Source: CALBPI01 sp039033995
GTDB taxonomy: Bacteria; Pseudomonadota; Gammaproteobacteria; Steroidobacterales; Woeseiaceae
Assembly (NCBI GenBank): GCA_039033995.1
Contig: JBCCBP010000001.1
Coordinates: 62,001-126,000 of the forward strand
DNA length: 64,000 nucleotides
Direction: 5' to 3'
Under the pieces are notes generated by a model. The model was not told the origin of the DNA, did not search any database, and was given only the letters and a program-made list of their open reading frames with translations. A program made the translations under genes and the position numbers. Below are positions 1 to 8,748 of the stretch, one piece after another. Each line of letters opens with the position of its first letter. The stretch's first letter is position 1.

Positions 1-537
1 GATGACAACGCGGCGGTCGCGATGGCTCTGATCGAGAATATTCAGCGCGAAGATCTGAACCCGCTGGAGGAGTCTAAAGCGTTGGAAAGACTGATCCGAG
101 AGTTTGAACTGACGCATCAGGAGGCCGCCGATGCGGTGGGCCGCTCCCGCGCCTCAGTGTCGAATTTACTGCGGTTGCTGGAATTAGGCGACGATGTGCA
201 GGCGTTGCTGGCAGAGCGCGCGCTCGATATGGGACACGCACGAGCGCTGTTGACGCTCGGACCTGGCAAACAACAGTCAGCGCTGGCTGCTGAAGCTGTG
301 CAGCAACGGTTGTCGGTTCGGGAAGTCGAAAAACGTGTTCGGGCTGCCAACGGTGGCCAATCGGCACGCAAGCCCAAGCCTGCCAAGAAAGATCCTAATA
401 TCGCGCGGCTTGAAGCTGACCTTGCGGATAAGCTGGGCGCGCCCGTCGTCGTTCGCGATAGCGGTGGTAAGGGCAGTCTGGTGATCAGCTACGCGAGTCT
501 CGACGAGCTGGATGGCATCCTCGAGAAAATCGGCTAG
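1..537 (+). CDS. parB: Chromosome-partitioning protein ParB, C-terminal part (5' end outside window)
   Basis: ParB binds parS sites near the origin and loads SMC; with ParA it segregates the chromosome. The frame is open from base 1, so the methionine at 22 is internal. The visible part begins with ALIENIQREDLNPLEE, the end of the ParB/Srx CTPase domain. It continues through the helix-turn-helix (LTHQEAADAVGRSRASVSN) and the KorB-like linker, and ends in the C-terminal dimerisation domain. The GERR motif lies upstream of the window. Position directly before the atp operon is typical for gammaproteobacteria, where parAB sits close to oriC. Identification is secure; only the N-terminus is missing. 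Confidence 0.95.
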   Translation, partial: DDNAAVAMALIENIQREDLNPLEESKALERLIREFELTHQEAADAVGRSRASVSNLLRLLELGDDVQALLAERALDMGHARALLTLGPGKQQSALAAEAVQQRLSVREVEKRVRAANGGQSARKPKPAKKDPNIARLEADLADKLGAPVVVRDSGGKGSLVISYASLDELDGILEKIG

Positions 538-561
538 GCAGTACGCCGGCGTCTGAAGCCG

Positions 562-1398
562 TTACCCGGCTTCGGCTGTGGGCGCTTCGAGGTCTGCGGC
601 GTTCGCCAGATCAACCGCCGGGTAGCAGCGCTGAATGATCTCTGGCATCACCGCTTCGGAGATGAAAAACCCCTGCATTTTGTCGCAGCTGATTTCTTTC
701 AGGAATTCAAAGGTGGCCTGATCTTCAACGCCCTCGGCACAGACGGTCGCACCGAGTGCGTGTGCCATGCCGGTGACGGCAGCGAGTGCATGCCGCGTGA
801 CGATATTGTCGCGGGCCTGAGTTAGCAGGTTGGCGTGAATCTTGATCTCATCGAAATCGAGCTTCGCGAACGCGCTGAGCGCTTCTCGTGCTGCGCCGAA
901 GTCATCCAGTGACATGCGAAAGCCCTTGCGGCGCAGCGCACCGATCGTTTCGCTGAACTGGTCTTCGGTGCCCGCGATGCCACTCTGCGCCACTTCAAAG
1001 GTAATGGCATCACACGGCAGGCCGTACTCACCGACAATGTTCTCGTAGTGGTCCGCGATTGCCATGTCGACCAACAACGATGAGTCGAGATTGACACAGC
1101 CGTTTAGCTGCAGACCGTTCTTGCGCCACGCGGTCAGCTGGCGCAGCGTGTTACGCAACACATACTCGGCGATCGCTGGCATGATGCCGGCAGCCACTGC
1201 CTGCGGCAGGAATTCCATGGGCGCGAGCCGACCGTGCTCAGGATGCAGCCAACGAATCAACGCTTCCGCCTCGGTCGTGACCCAATCGACGTAACCCGTC
1301 GGTCGCGACATTTTGGGCTGATATTGGATCAGAAACTGATCCTCAGCGATCGCTTGTTCCAATTCAGCGCGAGAAATTTCAATCATGTCGGAGGTCAT
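562..1398 (-). CDS. EAL-domain protein with degenerate catalytic motifs
   Basis: A stand-alone EAL domain of 278 residues without receiver, PAS, GGDEF or membrane segments. Active EAL domains hydrolyse cyclic di-GMP. EALIRW, DDFG, CAEGVED and QGFF are present. The ELTES-like motif reads EVAQS, with Gln in place of the second Glu. The usual KID reads KIH, losing a metal-binding Asp, and loop 6 after DDFG (usually TGYSSL) is AAREAL. I infer a catalytically dead c-di-GMP sensor or a protein-interaction domain rather than a phosphodiesterase. The gene faces parB tail to tail, and its start region faces the atp promoter. An effector role is inference only. Confidence 0.88.
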   Translation of the reverse strand: MTSDMIEISRAELEQAIAEDQFLIQYQPKMSRPTGYVDWVTTEAEALIRWLHPEHGRLAPMEFLPQAVAAGIMPAIAEYVLRNTLRQLTAWRKNGLQLNGCVNLDSSLLVDMAIADHYENIVGEYGLPCDAITFEVAQSGIAGTEDQFSETIGALRRKGFRMSLDDFGAAREALSAFAKLDFDEIKIHANLLTQARDNIVTRHALAAVTGMAHALGATVCAEGVEDQATFEFLKEISCDKMQGFFISEAVMPEIIQRCYPAVDLANAADLEAPTAEAG

Positions 1399-1574
1399 TG
1401 CCTGTGGGTGGTTGTTGCCGGCAGTCTGTATTCGTAGCGGTTTTTAGCCTCGAAACTTTAGTCGAAGCTGACGTGCGCGTCTGTGCGATAGATCGCATAT
1501 GCGGAAATCTCTAGATCTCTGCCAGTGGCCCGCTGCGACGAATTTGACGGAATACAGCGATATCGCTGTTTTGC

Positions 1575-1634
1575 CTAAAAAACACGGGTTTTTTACGTCG
1601 TTTGGTTGCCGCGACGGTGCCGAGCCTTTATACT
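1575..1634 (+). promoter_or_regulatory. Sigma70 promoter of the atp operon with AT-rich upstream stretch
   Basis: A -35 hexamer TTGCCG at 1606-1611 and a -10 hexamer TATACT at 1629-1634 are separated by exactly 17 bases. A run of A and then T tracts at 1576-1595, just upstream of the -35, could act as an UP element for RNA polymerase alpha. Transcription would start near 1641, about 45 bases before the atpI start. This is the only good promoter between the EAL gene and atpB. Function is inferred from the match alone. Confidence 0.65.
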
Positions 1635-1684
1635 GCCGCCGCTCAGACACCCACGCCTGGTGGCACGTTCAGGGAGAGCGCATC

Positions 1685-2065
1685 TTGCGACTATCGTCCG
1701 TACCCGCCCGCGTTGTCGTGTGGCAGGTTGCCGTCGGCTGTGTCGGAGCAATGATTTGGCTGTTGCATAGCCCACAGGCTGCACTCGCCGCTCTCGCTGG
1801 AGGGGTTGGAAGCGCGCTTTTGAGTATGCATTTCGCCGCCCGGGTATTTTCCCGAACGGAATTAGCGCCGCCGCAAAGTATTGTGGCGGCATTTTATCGC
1901 GCCGAGGCATTTAAACTGCTGTCGGCTGCATTGATGTTCGGCCTGATGGCCAAGTATTTTGCAGAATGGTTCGTACCCTTTCTGAGCACATTTGCGGCAA
2001 CGCTCGCGGTGTTTTTCGTGGCCCTGCTTTGGGTCGTCAGCGATGGTACGAAAGAGTCAGGTTGA
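1685..2065 (+). CDS. atpI: ATP synthase subunit I (AtpI)
   Basis: A small membrane protein of about 126 residues that precedes the F1Fo ATP synthase genes and helps assemble the c-ring in bacteria. Four hydrophobic stretches are visible, starting near VVVWQVAVGCVGAMIW and ending with LSTFAATLAVFFVALLWVV. I choose the TTG at 1685 because an AGGGAG ribosome-binding site at 1671-1676 sits 8 bases upstream. The open frame reaches back to 1499, but that extension is polar, unlike AtpI, and would contain the promoter. First gene of the atp operon. Confidence 0.85.
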   Translation: MRLSSVPARVVVWQVAVGCVGAMIWLLHSPQAALAALAGGVGSALLSMHFAARVFSRTELAPPQSIVAAFYRAEAFKLLSAALMFGLMAKYFAEWFVPFLSTFAATLAVFFVALLWVVSDGTKESG

Positions 2066-2139
2066 CACACTTTAAGTGGGTTCCGTTTGTCCTTATATAA
2101 GGAGTGCGTGGCCGACTTTGGTAAAAGAGACGAGAGCGG

Positions 2140-2916
2140 ATGGCTAGCGGCGCTGAAAGAACTCCTACCGAGTATGTAACTCACCACTTGACCCACCTGA
2201 AGGTTGGCGATGGTCTGTGGGCTCTGCACCTTGATACGATTTTTTATTCCGTTTTTTGCGGGCTGCTGTTCATCGGCATCTTCTACATGGCGGCGCGCCG
2301 TGCAACGGCCGGTGTGCCGGGTAAGTTCCAGGCCTTTATCGAGCTCATACTCGAGTTTATCGATAACTCCGTCAAAGAGAGTTTCCACGGCCCGCGGGCT
2401 TTTGTAGCACCGCTGGCGCTGACGATCTTCGTGCTGGTGTTGTTCTGGAACCTGCTCGACATCCTGCCGGTTGACCTGTTGCCCTGGCTCGGCGAGCTAT
2501 CCGGCATTCCGTACATGCGGATCGTGCCGTCCGCAGACCCGAATGCCACCTTCGGCCTGTCGATCACCGTGTTCTTCCTGATTTTGATCTACAGCGTGAA
2601 GGGCAAGGGCTGGGGCGGTTTCGGCAAAGAGCTGCTGTTCCACCCTTTCGGCAGCTTCCCGCTGTTGATCCCGTTCAACCTGTTGTTGAACCTGGTCGAG
2701 TTCGTCGCCAAGCCGGTGTCGCTGGCAATGCGGTTGTTCGGCAACCTGTACGCAGCCGAGCTGATCTTCATCCTGATCGCGATGCTGCCGTGGTACCTGA
2801 ACTGGATCCCGGGCAGCGCCTGGGCGTTGTTCCACTTGCTGGTCATCCCGTTGCAGGCCTTTATTTTCATGACGCTGACTGTGGTGTATCTCAGTCTCGC
2901 GTACGAAGAACACTAG
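2140..2916 (+). CDS. atpB: F1Fo ATP synthase subunit a
   Basis: The stator subunit of the membrane Fo sector that forms the two proton half-channels against the c-ring. The protein has 258 residues and several membrane helices. The essential arginine lies in the conserved helix SLAMRLFGNLYAAELI, matching the E. coli Arg210 region. The N-terminus has the usual gammaproteobacterial TEYVTHHL segment. It follows atpI after 74 bases and precedes atpE by 42 bases. Length and motifs are normal. Confidence 0.97.
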   Translation: MASGAERTPTEYVTHHLTHLKVGDGLWALHLDTIFYSVFCGLLFIGIFYMAARRATAGVPGKFQAFIELILEFIDNSVKESFHGPRAFVAPLALTIFVLVLFWNLLDILPVDLLPWLGELSGIPYMRIVPSADPNATFGLSITVFFLILIYSVKGKGWGGFGKELLFHPFGSFPLLIPFNLLLNLVEFVAKPVSLAMRLFGNLYAAELIFILIAMLPWYLNWIPGSAWALFHLLVIPLQAFIFMTLTVVYLSLAYEEH

Positions 2917-2958
2917 TTTTTTAATTCCACTCAACAAAAGAGTTCGTTAGGAGTCACA

Positions 2959-3228
2959 ATGGAAGCTCTCATCGCTGAAATCCAAAGCAGCACCGCAATC
3001 GCTGTTGGTCTTATCTTCGCTTTCGCAGCACTGGGTACCGGTATCGGTTTCGGTCTGCTCGGCGGTAAGTTCCTCGAAGGCGCTGCGCGTCAGCCAGAAC
3101 TGGCAGGCATGCTGCAGGTTCGTATGTTCATCATCGCGGGTCTGCTCGACGCCCTGCCGATTATCGGTGTAGCGTTTGCTTCCTTGATGCTGTTCGGCAA
3201 CCCGCTGTTGGCCGCGGTTACCGGCTAG
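2959..3228 (+). CDS. atpE: F1Fo ATP synthase subunit c
   Basis: The hairpin proteolipid (89 residues) that forms the rotor ring. Helix 1 carries the glycine-rich pattern GTGIGFGLLGG. Helix 2 carries the ion-binding carboxylate as Asp64 in GLLDALP, equivalent to E. coli Asp61. Aspartate in the DALP context, with no Gln or Glu-Ser sodium ligands, indicates proton coupling. The loop R44-Q45-P46 is the conserved polar loop that contacts the F1 foot. The Shine-Dalgarno TTAGGAG lies directly before the ATG. Confidence 0.97.
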   Translation: MEALIAEIQSSTAIAVGLIFAFAALGTGIGFGLLGGKFLEGAARQPELAGMLQVRMFIIAGLLDALPIIGVAFASLMLFGNPLLAAVTG

Positions 3229-3279
3229 TTCCGGTTTTCTTCGCTTTACCCACCCACTGATTGCTGAGGGAGTAGGCAA

Positions 3280-3747
3280 ATGTCGATGACGACATTGATA
3301 GGCCAGAGCATCACGTTCCTGATTTTTGTACTGGTCGTGATGAAAAAGGTTTGGCCGCCATTGATGGACGCCGTAGAAGAGCGTCGTCAGAAAATCGCCG
3401 ATGGCCTTGCTGCTGCGGAACGCGGCCAGCAAGACCTGGCCAAGGCCGAGTCCAAGGTCGATGAGCTTGTCAACGAAGCACGTGGTCAGGCTGCCGAGAT
3501 CCTGGATCAGGCGCGGGCACGGGCGAACGAGATCATTGCCGAGGGTAAGGCAGAAGGCCAGCGTGAGCGCGAGCGGCAGTTGGCCGCTGCCAACGCCGAG
3601 ATCGAGCAGGAAACTAACCGGGTACGCGAAGAATTGCGTGGCCAGGTCTCAGCCATCGCGTTGGCGAGTGCTGAGAAAATCCTGAAGCGCGAGATCGATG
3701 GCAATGCCCATGAAGATCTGCTGAAAGATCTGGCGCAACAGATCTAA
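3280..3747 (+). CDS. atpF: F1Fo ATP synthase subunit b
   Basis: Peripheral stalk subunit of 155 residues. One membrane helix near the N-terminus (TLIGQSITFLIFVLVVMKKV) is followed by a long charged, alanine-rich helix that dimerises as a right-handed coiled coil, and by a C-terminal region that binds delta. Length is the standard for gammaproteobacterial AtpF. It lies between atpE and atpH with short spacers (51 and 20 bases), as expected for the operon. Confidence 0.96.
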   Translation: MSMTTLIGQSITFLIFVLVVMKKVWPPLMDAVEERRQKIADGLAAAERGQQDLAKAESKVDELVNEARGQAAEILDQARARANEIIAEGKAEGQRERERQLAAANAEIEQETNRVREELRGQVSAIALASAEKILKREIDGNAHEDLLKDLAQQI

Positions 3748-3767
3748 GCGGGGGCGTAGGTAAGCCA

Positions 3768-4328
3768 ATGGCAGAAAACAACACTTTGGCACGGCCATAC
3801 GCACAGGCTCTGTTTGAGCTCGCGGGCGCTGCCGGGTCGATGGCTGACTGGGCTGAATCGTTGCAGGCGCTCGCGCCGGTCGCGGCGACGCCAGAGTTTG
3901 AGGCGGCTGCCAGCAACCCGCGGATGAGCAGTGCGCAGGTTCTGGAGTTTATCCAGTCCCTGTCGATGCAGGTGCCCGGTGCGAGTGTGTTTGGCGGCGG
4001 CAATAGCGAAGCAGATAATTTTCTGCGCCTGTTGATTGAAAACGATCGGCTCACTCTGTTGCCCGAAATCGCTGAGCGGTTTGTGCTGTTGAAAGACGCT
4101 GCGGAGAATACGGTCGATGTCACATTGACGACGGCTGCTGATATATCCGATGGCGAGCTATCCAGCATCACGCAAGCGTTGAAATCGCGTCTGGGTCGCG
4201 AAGTCAATGTCACCACGACTACCAACAAAGACCTAATTGGCGGTGCGATTATCCGCGCCGGTGATTTCGTTATCGACGGTTCAGTACGTTCGCAGCTCGA
4301 CAAGATGACTGCGGTACTGAGCAAGTAA
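3768..4328 (+). CDS. atpH: F1Fo ATP synthase subunit delta
   Basis: The 186-residue subunit that joins the top of F1 to the b-dimer stalk. The N-terminal helical domain (LARPYAQALFELA) carries the family signature. The C-terminal portion holds the conserved LGREVNVTTTTNKDLIGG and IDGSVRSQLDKM segments. Spacing to atpA is 12 bases. No anomalies seen. Confidence 0.96.
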   Translation: MAENNTLARPYAQALFELAGAAGSMADWAESLQALAPVAATPEFEAAASNPRMSSAQVLEFIQSLSMQVPGASVFGGGNSEADNFLRLLIENDRLTLLPEIAERFVLLKDAAENTVDVTLTTAADISDGELSSITQALKSRLGREVNVTTTTNKDLIGGAIIRAGDFVIDGSVRSQLDKMTAVLSK

Positions 4329-4340
4329 AAGGAACGAGAC

Positions 4341-5882
4341 ATGTCACTTAAAGCGTCTGAAATCAGTGAGCTGATTAAAGAACGAATCAAGAACTACGAC
4401 GCCGCTGCTGAAGCGCGCGACGTAGGTACCGTGATCGGGGTATCGGACGGTATCACACGGATCCACGGGCTGACCGATGCTCGCTACGGCGAGATGTTGG
4501 AATTCCCTGGTAACACGTTTGGCCTCGCGCTGAACCTGGAGCAGGATTCAGTGGGTGCGGTTGTCCTGGGTGACTACAAGCACATTTCAGAAGGCGACAA
4601 CGTCAAGACGACCGGTCGTATTCTTGAAGTGCCAGTGGGTGAGGCATTGCTCGGCCGCGTTGTAAATTCACTGGGTGAGCCGATCGACGGCAAGGGTCCG
4701 ATCAACACCGAAACCACGTCGCCGATTGAAAAAGTGGCCCCAGGCGTGATCGACCGTAAATCGGTCGACCAGCCGGTACAGACAGGCCTGAAGGCGATTG
4801 ATGCGATGGTGCCGATTGGTCGCGGTCAGCGTGAGCTGATCATTGGTGACCGCCAAACCGGTAAGACGGCTGTCGCGATCGATGCGATCATCAACCAGAA
4901 GGGCACCGGCATTAAATGTATTTACGTTGCCGTTGGCCAGAAGGACTCTTCGGTGGCTGCCGTGGTGCGTAAGCTCGAAGAAGAAGGTGCGATGGATCAC
5001 ACCATCGTTGTTAACGCGTCAGCGGCTCAATCACCCGCGATGCAGTACATTGCGCCGTATGCGGGTACGTCGATGGGCGAGTTTTTCCGTGACCGCGGTG
5101 AAGACGCGCTGATTATCTTCGATGATCTCACCAAGCAGGCGATGGCCTATCGTCAGGTATCGCTGTTGCTACGTCGTCCGCCGGGTCGTGAAGCGTACCC
5201 TGGTGACGTTTTCTACTTGCACTCCCGCTTGTTGGAGCGCGCAGCGCGCGTGAACGACAAATTTGTCGAAGAACAAACCAACGGCGAAGTGAAAGGCAAG
5301 ACCGGTTCTCTGACAGCACTGCCGATCATCGAAACGCAAGCCGGTGACGTATCGGCGTTCGTTCCGACGAACGTGATCTCGATTACCGATGGTCAGATCT
5401 TCCTGGAAACCGATTTGTTCAACGCGGGTATTCGTCCGGCGATCAACGCGGGTCTGTCGGTCTCTCGTGTGGGCGGTTCTGCACAGACCAAGATTATCAA
5501 GAAGCTCGGCGGTGGTGTTCGTCTGGCACTGGCGCAGTATCGTGAGCTCGCAGCCTTCGCACAGTTTGCGTCGGACCTCGATGAAGCGACTCGCAAGCAG
5601 TTGGAGCGCGGTCAGCGCGTGACCGAGCTGATGAAACAGAAGCAGTACTCACCGCTGTCAGTCGGCGAAATGGCGTTGTCGCTGTTTGCTGCCAACGAGG
5701 GATTCCTCGATGACGTGCCGGTTGAGAAAGTGGTCGATTATGAAGAAGCGATGCATGACTTTGCGCGCACGTCCCATGGCGACCTGCTGGAGAAAATTAA
5801 CAGCACCGGCGATTTCAGCGACGAGATCAAGGCTGGTATGACAGCGGCACTCGAAGCCTTCAAATCGACCGGCGTTTACTAG
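4341..5882 (+). CDS. atpA: F1Fo ATP synthase subunit alpha
   Basis: Non-catalytic nucleotide-binding subunit of F1 (513 residues). The P-loop reads GDRQTGKTA, followed by the Walker B strand ALIIFDDL. The ATP synthase alpha/beta signature PAINAGLSVSRVGGSAQ contains the conserved region with the arginine-finger Arg. N-terminal beta-barrel and C-terminal helical domains are complete. The gene begins 12 bases after atpH with the ribosome-binding site AAGGAACGAG. Confidence 0.98.
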   Translation: MSLKASEISELIKERIKNYDAAAEARDVGTVIGVSDGITRIHGLTDARYGEMLEFPGNTFGLALNLEQDSVGAVVLGDYKHISEGDNVKTTGRILEVPVGEALLGRVVNSLGEPIDGKGPINTETTSPIEKVAPGVIDRKSVDQPVQTGLKAIDAMVPIGRGQRELIIGDRQTGKTAVAIDAIINQKGTGIKCIYVAVGQKDSSVAAVVRKLEEEGAMDHTIVVNASAAQSPAMQYIAPYAGTSMGEFFRDRGEDALIIFDDLTKQAMAYRQVSLLLRRPPGREAYPGDVFYLHSRLLERAARVNDKFVEEQTNGEVKGKTGSLTALPIIETQAGDVSAFVPTNVISITDGQIFLETDLFNAGIRPAINAGLSVSRVGGSAQTKIIKKLGGGVRLALAQYRELAAFAQFASDLDEATRKQLERGQRVTELMKQKQYSPLSVGEMALSLFAANEGFLDDVPVEKVVDYEEAMHDFARTSHGDLLEKINSTGDFSDEIKAGMTAALEAFKSTGVY

Positions 5883-5918
5883 GCTTACGGTTCTCTCTGG
5901 CACTAATTCGGAAAGCGA

Positions 5919-6788
5919 ATGGCAAGCGAAAAAGAAATACGCACCAAGATCAAGAGCGTCAAAAGCACGCAGAAGATCACCCGCGCGATGGAAATGGTTG
6001 CGGCCAGCAAAATTCGCAAGGCGCAACAGCAAATGGAGGCGTCTCGCCCCTATGCTGAGCGCATCCGCAATGTGATCGCTCACTTGTCGGAGGCAAACCC
6101 GGACTATCGCCATCCATGGTTGGATGAGCGTGAGGTCAAGCGGGTTGGCTACATCGTCGTCTCATCGGACCGCGGTCTGTGCGGTGGCCTGAACGTGAAC
6201 CTGTTCAAGCTGCTGATCGCCGAGATGACCGAGTGGCAAAACCAGGGCGTCGAGGTTGAGCTGGCTTTGATCGGCTCGAAAGCGGTGCAGCTGTTTAATC
6301 GTTTGGGTGGCAGCGTGAAGGCGACAGTCACGCAACTGGGTGATCGTCCGCAAATGAACGACTTGCTTGGACTGATCAAGGTTATGCTGGACTTGTACAG
6401 CGACGGCGATATCGATCGGCTGTACCTGACGCACAACCAGTTCGTTAGCGCGATCAGCCAGAAACCAAAATCGGTCACGCTGCTGCCGGTTAGTGAGATC
6501 GAAAGCGAAGACGTGCTGCAGCAGCATTGGGATTACATCTACGAGCCAGAAGCCGCAGAGCTGCTCGACGACGTCCTGATGCGTTATATCGAGTCGCAGA
6601 TTTATCGCGGCGTTGTCGAAAACTATGCCTGTGAAATGGCAGCCAAGATGGTCGCGATGAAGAGCGCGACCGACAACGCAGGCGACCTGATCGACTCGCT
6701 GCAACTGCAGTACAACAAAGCCCGTCAGGCAGCGATTACGCAGGAAATTAGTGAGATTGTCGGTGGCGCCGCTGCGGTTAGCGGCTAG
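5919..6788 (+). CDS. atpG: F1Fo ATP synthase subunit gamma
   Basis: The rotating central shaft of F1 (289 residues). The N-terminal coiled-coil helix (EKEIRTKIKSVKSTQKITRAM) and the C-terminal helix (SATDNAGDLIDSLQLQYNKA) are both typical and form the antiparallel shaft. The middle Rossmann-like domain includes SDRGLCGGLN, a conserved element of AtpG. Spacing is 36 bases from atpA and 70 bases to atpD. Confidence 0.97.
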   Translation: MASEKEIRTKIKSVKSTQKITRAMEMVAASKIRKAQQQMEASRPYAERIRNVIAHLSEANPDYRHPWLDEREVKRVGYIVVSSDRGLCGGLNVNLFKLLIAEMTEWQNQGVEVELALIGSKAVQLFNRLGGSVKATVTQLGDRPQMNDLLGLIKVMLDLYSDGDIDRLYLTHNQFVSAISQKPKSVTLLPVSEIESEDVLQQHWDYIYEPEAAELLDDVLMRYIESQIYRGVVENYACEMAAKMVAMKSATDNAGDLIDSLQLQYNKARQAAITQEISEIVGGAAAVSG

Positions 6789-6858
6789 CGGATCGACGAC
6801 GAACAAGCATTTAACATTGGCGATAGCCCAGCTATCGAATGAGATTGAGGAATAGCGA

Positions 6859-8241
6859 ATGAGCACTGGAAAGACCGCGCAGATTATTGGCGCCGTTGTT
6901 GACGTCGAGTTTCCGCGAGATGCGATCCCGAACGTATACGATGCGCTGGTGATGGACGACACGGGCCTGACGCTCGAGGTGCAGCAGCAGCTTGGCGACG
7001 GTGTTGTGCGTGCGATTGCGATGGGTGCTTCTGAGGGCCTGAAGCGTGGCATGGACGTACGCAACACGGGCGCGCCGATCAGTGTTCCGGTTGGCCAGGC
7101 GACCCTCGGTCGCGTTATGAATGTGTTGGGCGACCCGGAAGACAAAGCGGGCCCGATCGAAACCGAAGAGCGCGCACCGATTCATCGCATGCCACCGAGC
7201 TACGAAGAGCAGGCTGCTTCGACGGAGCTGCTGGAAACCGGCGTAAAGGTGATCGACCTGATCATGCCGATCGCGAAAGGCGGTAAGGTTGGTCTGTTCG
7301 GCGGTGCCGGTGTTGGTAAGACGGTGACGCTGATGGAACTCATCAACAACATCGCTAAAGCGCACGACGGTCTGTCGGTCTTCGCCGGTGTCGGTGAGCG
7401 GACACGGGAAGGTAACGACTTCTACTACGAGATGGAAGAAGCGGGCGTACTCGACAAAGTAGCACTGGTTTACGGGCAGATGAACGAACCGCCTGGTAAC
7501 CGTCTGCGGGTTGCGCTGACCGGCCTGACGATGGCGGAGTACTTCCGTGACGAAGGCCGCGACGTCCTGATGTTCATCGATAACATCTACCGTTACACCC
7601 TGGCCGGTACCGAAGTATCGGCGCTGCTCGGTCGTATGCCGTCCGCGGTAGGCTACCAGCCAACGCTTGCGGAAGAGATGGGTGTTCTGCAGGAACGCAT
7701 CACGTCGACCAAGACGGGTTCTATCACCTCATTCCAGGCGGTTTACGTCCCTGCCGATGACTTGACTGACCCATCACCGGCAACGACCTTCGCTCACTTG
7801 GACGCGACTCTCGTACTGTCGCGCCAGATTTCTGAGCTCGGTATTTACCCGGCGGTAGATCCGCTCGACTCCACCAGCCGTTTGCTCGACCCGAACGTCA
7901 TCGGTCAGGAACACTATGACTGCGCGCGAGCCGTGCAGGCAGTTCTGCAGACGTACAAGGAACTGCAGGACATCATCGCGATTCTTGGTATGGATGAGCT
8001 CTCTGAAGAACAGAAGCAAACCGTTAACCGGGCGCGTAAGATTCAACGCTTCCTGTCACAGCCGTTCTTCGTAGCCGCCCAGTTCACTGGCGCCGAAGGA
8101 AAATACGTGTCATTGAAAGACACGATCCGTGGCTTCCAGGGCATTGTAGACGGCGACTACGATCACTTGCCCGAACAGGCGTTCTACATGGTGGGCTCGA
8201 TCGAAGAAGCGGTTGAGAAAGCCAAAGGTATGCAGGGCTAA
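6859..8241 (+). CDS. atpD: F1Fo ATP synthase subunit beta
   Basis: Catalytic subunit of F1 (460 residues). The Walker A motif is GGAGVGKTV, the catalytic Glu lies in GVGERTREGND, and the DELSEEQ loop (DELSEEQKQTV) that couples catalysis to rotation is intact. The segment IDNIYRYTLAGTEVS is the usual adenine-pocket and Walker B region. Length and order are standard. The stop at 8241 is separated by 2 bases from the atpC ATG. Confidence 0.98.
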   Translation: MSTGKTAQIIGAVVDVEFPRDAIPNVYDALVMDDTGLTLEVQQQLGDGVVRAIAMGASEGLKRGMDVRNTGAPISVPVGQATLGRVMNVLGDPEDKAGPIETEERAPIHRMPPSYEEQAASTELLETGVKVIDLIMPIAKGGKVGLFGGAGVGKTVTLMELINNIAKAHDGLSVFAGVGERTREGNDFYYEMEEAGVLDKVALVYGQMNEPPGNRLRVALTGLTMAEYFRDEGRDVLMFIDNIYRYTLAGTEVSALLGRMPSAVGYQPTLAEEMGVLQERITSTKTGSITSFQAVYVPADDLTDPSPATTFAHLDATLVLSRQISELGIYPAVDPLDSTSRLLDPNVIGQEHYDCARAVQAVLQTYKELQDIIAILGMDELSEEQKQTVNRARKIQRFLSQPFFVAAQFTGAEGKYVSLKDTIRGFQGIVDGDYDHLPEQAFYMVGSIEEAVEKAKGMQG

Positions 8242-8243
8242 GC

Positions 8244-8660
8244 ATGGCGACACTGAACGTCGACATCGTTTCTGCCGAAGGTCAGATCTATTCCGGTGCT
8301 GCCGGGATGGTGTTTGCACCCGCGGGCATGGGCGAGATTGGTATCGCGCCGCGTCACGCGCCGCTGCTGACGGCATTGCGCCCCGGCGAAGTGCGTGTGC
8401 TCGACACGGATGGCAATGAACAGTTCTTCTACATCACTGGTGGCATGATCGAAGTGCAACCGACGATGGTGACGATACTGGCCGACACCGCGCTGCGCGG
8501 CGACGAGCTCGACGAAGCCGCCGCGCTGGAAGCCCAGGAAGCTGCGCGCGAGGCACTCGAAAACGCATCGGAAACCACCGATCTGAAACGTGCCCAGGAA
8601 GAACTCGCGGAGGCAGCGGCTCGTTATCGTGCCGCACAAAAACTGAAGGCGGGTCGTTAA
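8244..8660 (+). CDS. atpC: F1Fo ATP synthase subunit epsilon
   Basis: Small central-stalk subunit (138 residues) that couples F1 to the c-ring and can inhibit ATP hydrolysis through its C-terminal helices. The N-terminal beta-sandwich (VDIVSAEGQIYSG, GIAPRHAPLLT) and the C-terminal alanine/glutamate-rich helical hairpin are both present. Starts 2 bases after atpD. Last gene of the operon by synteny; I see no intrinsic terminator directly after it. Confidence 0.96.
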   Translation: MATLNVDIVSAEGQIYSGAAGMVFAPAGMGEIGIAPRHAPLLTALRPGEVRVLDTDGNEQFFYITGGMIEVQPTMVTILADTALRGDELDEAAALEAQEAAREALENASETTDLKRAQEELAEAAARYRAAQKLKAGR

Positions 8661-8748
8661 GATCAGCCGGTCGAGCCTGAGCGACTCACTCACCTTCTCT
8701 GTTGTCCCGCCGAATCAGGCGGCGACGTTTTCTGCCTTCGCGCGACGC

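Noticed and set aside
6162..7145. A 327-codon minus-strand frame across atpG and atpD
   Set aside because: Antisense to two unambiguous ATP synthase genes and to the spacer between them; no ribosome-binding site or family feature.
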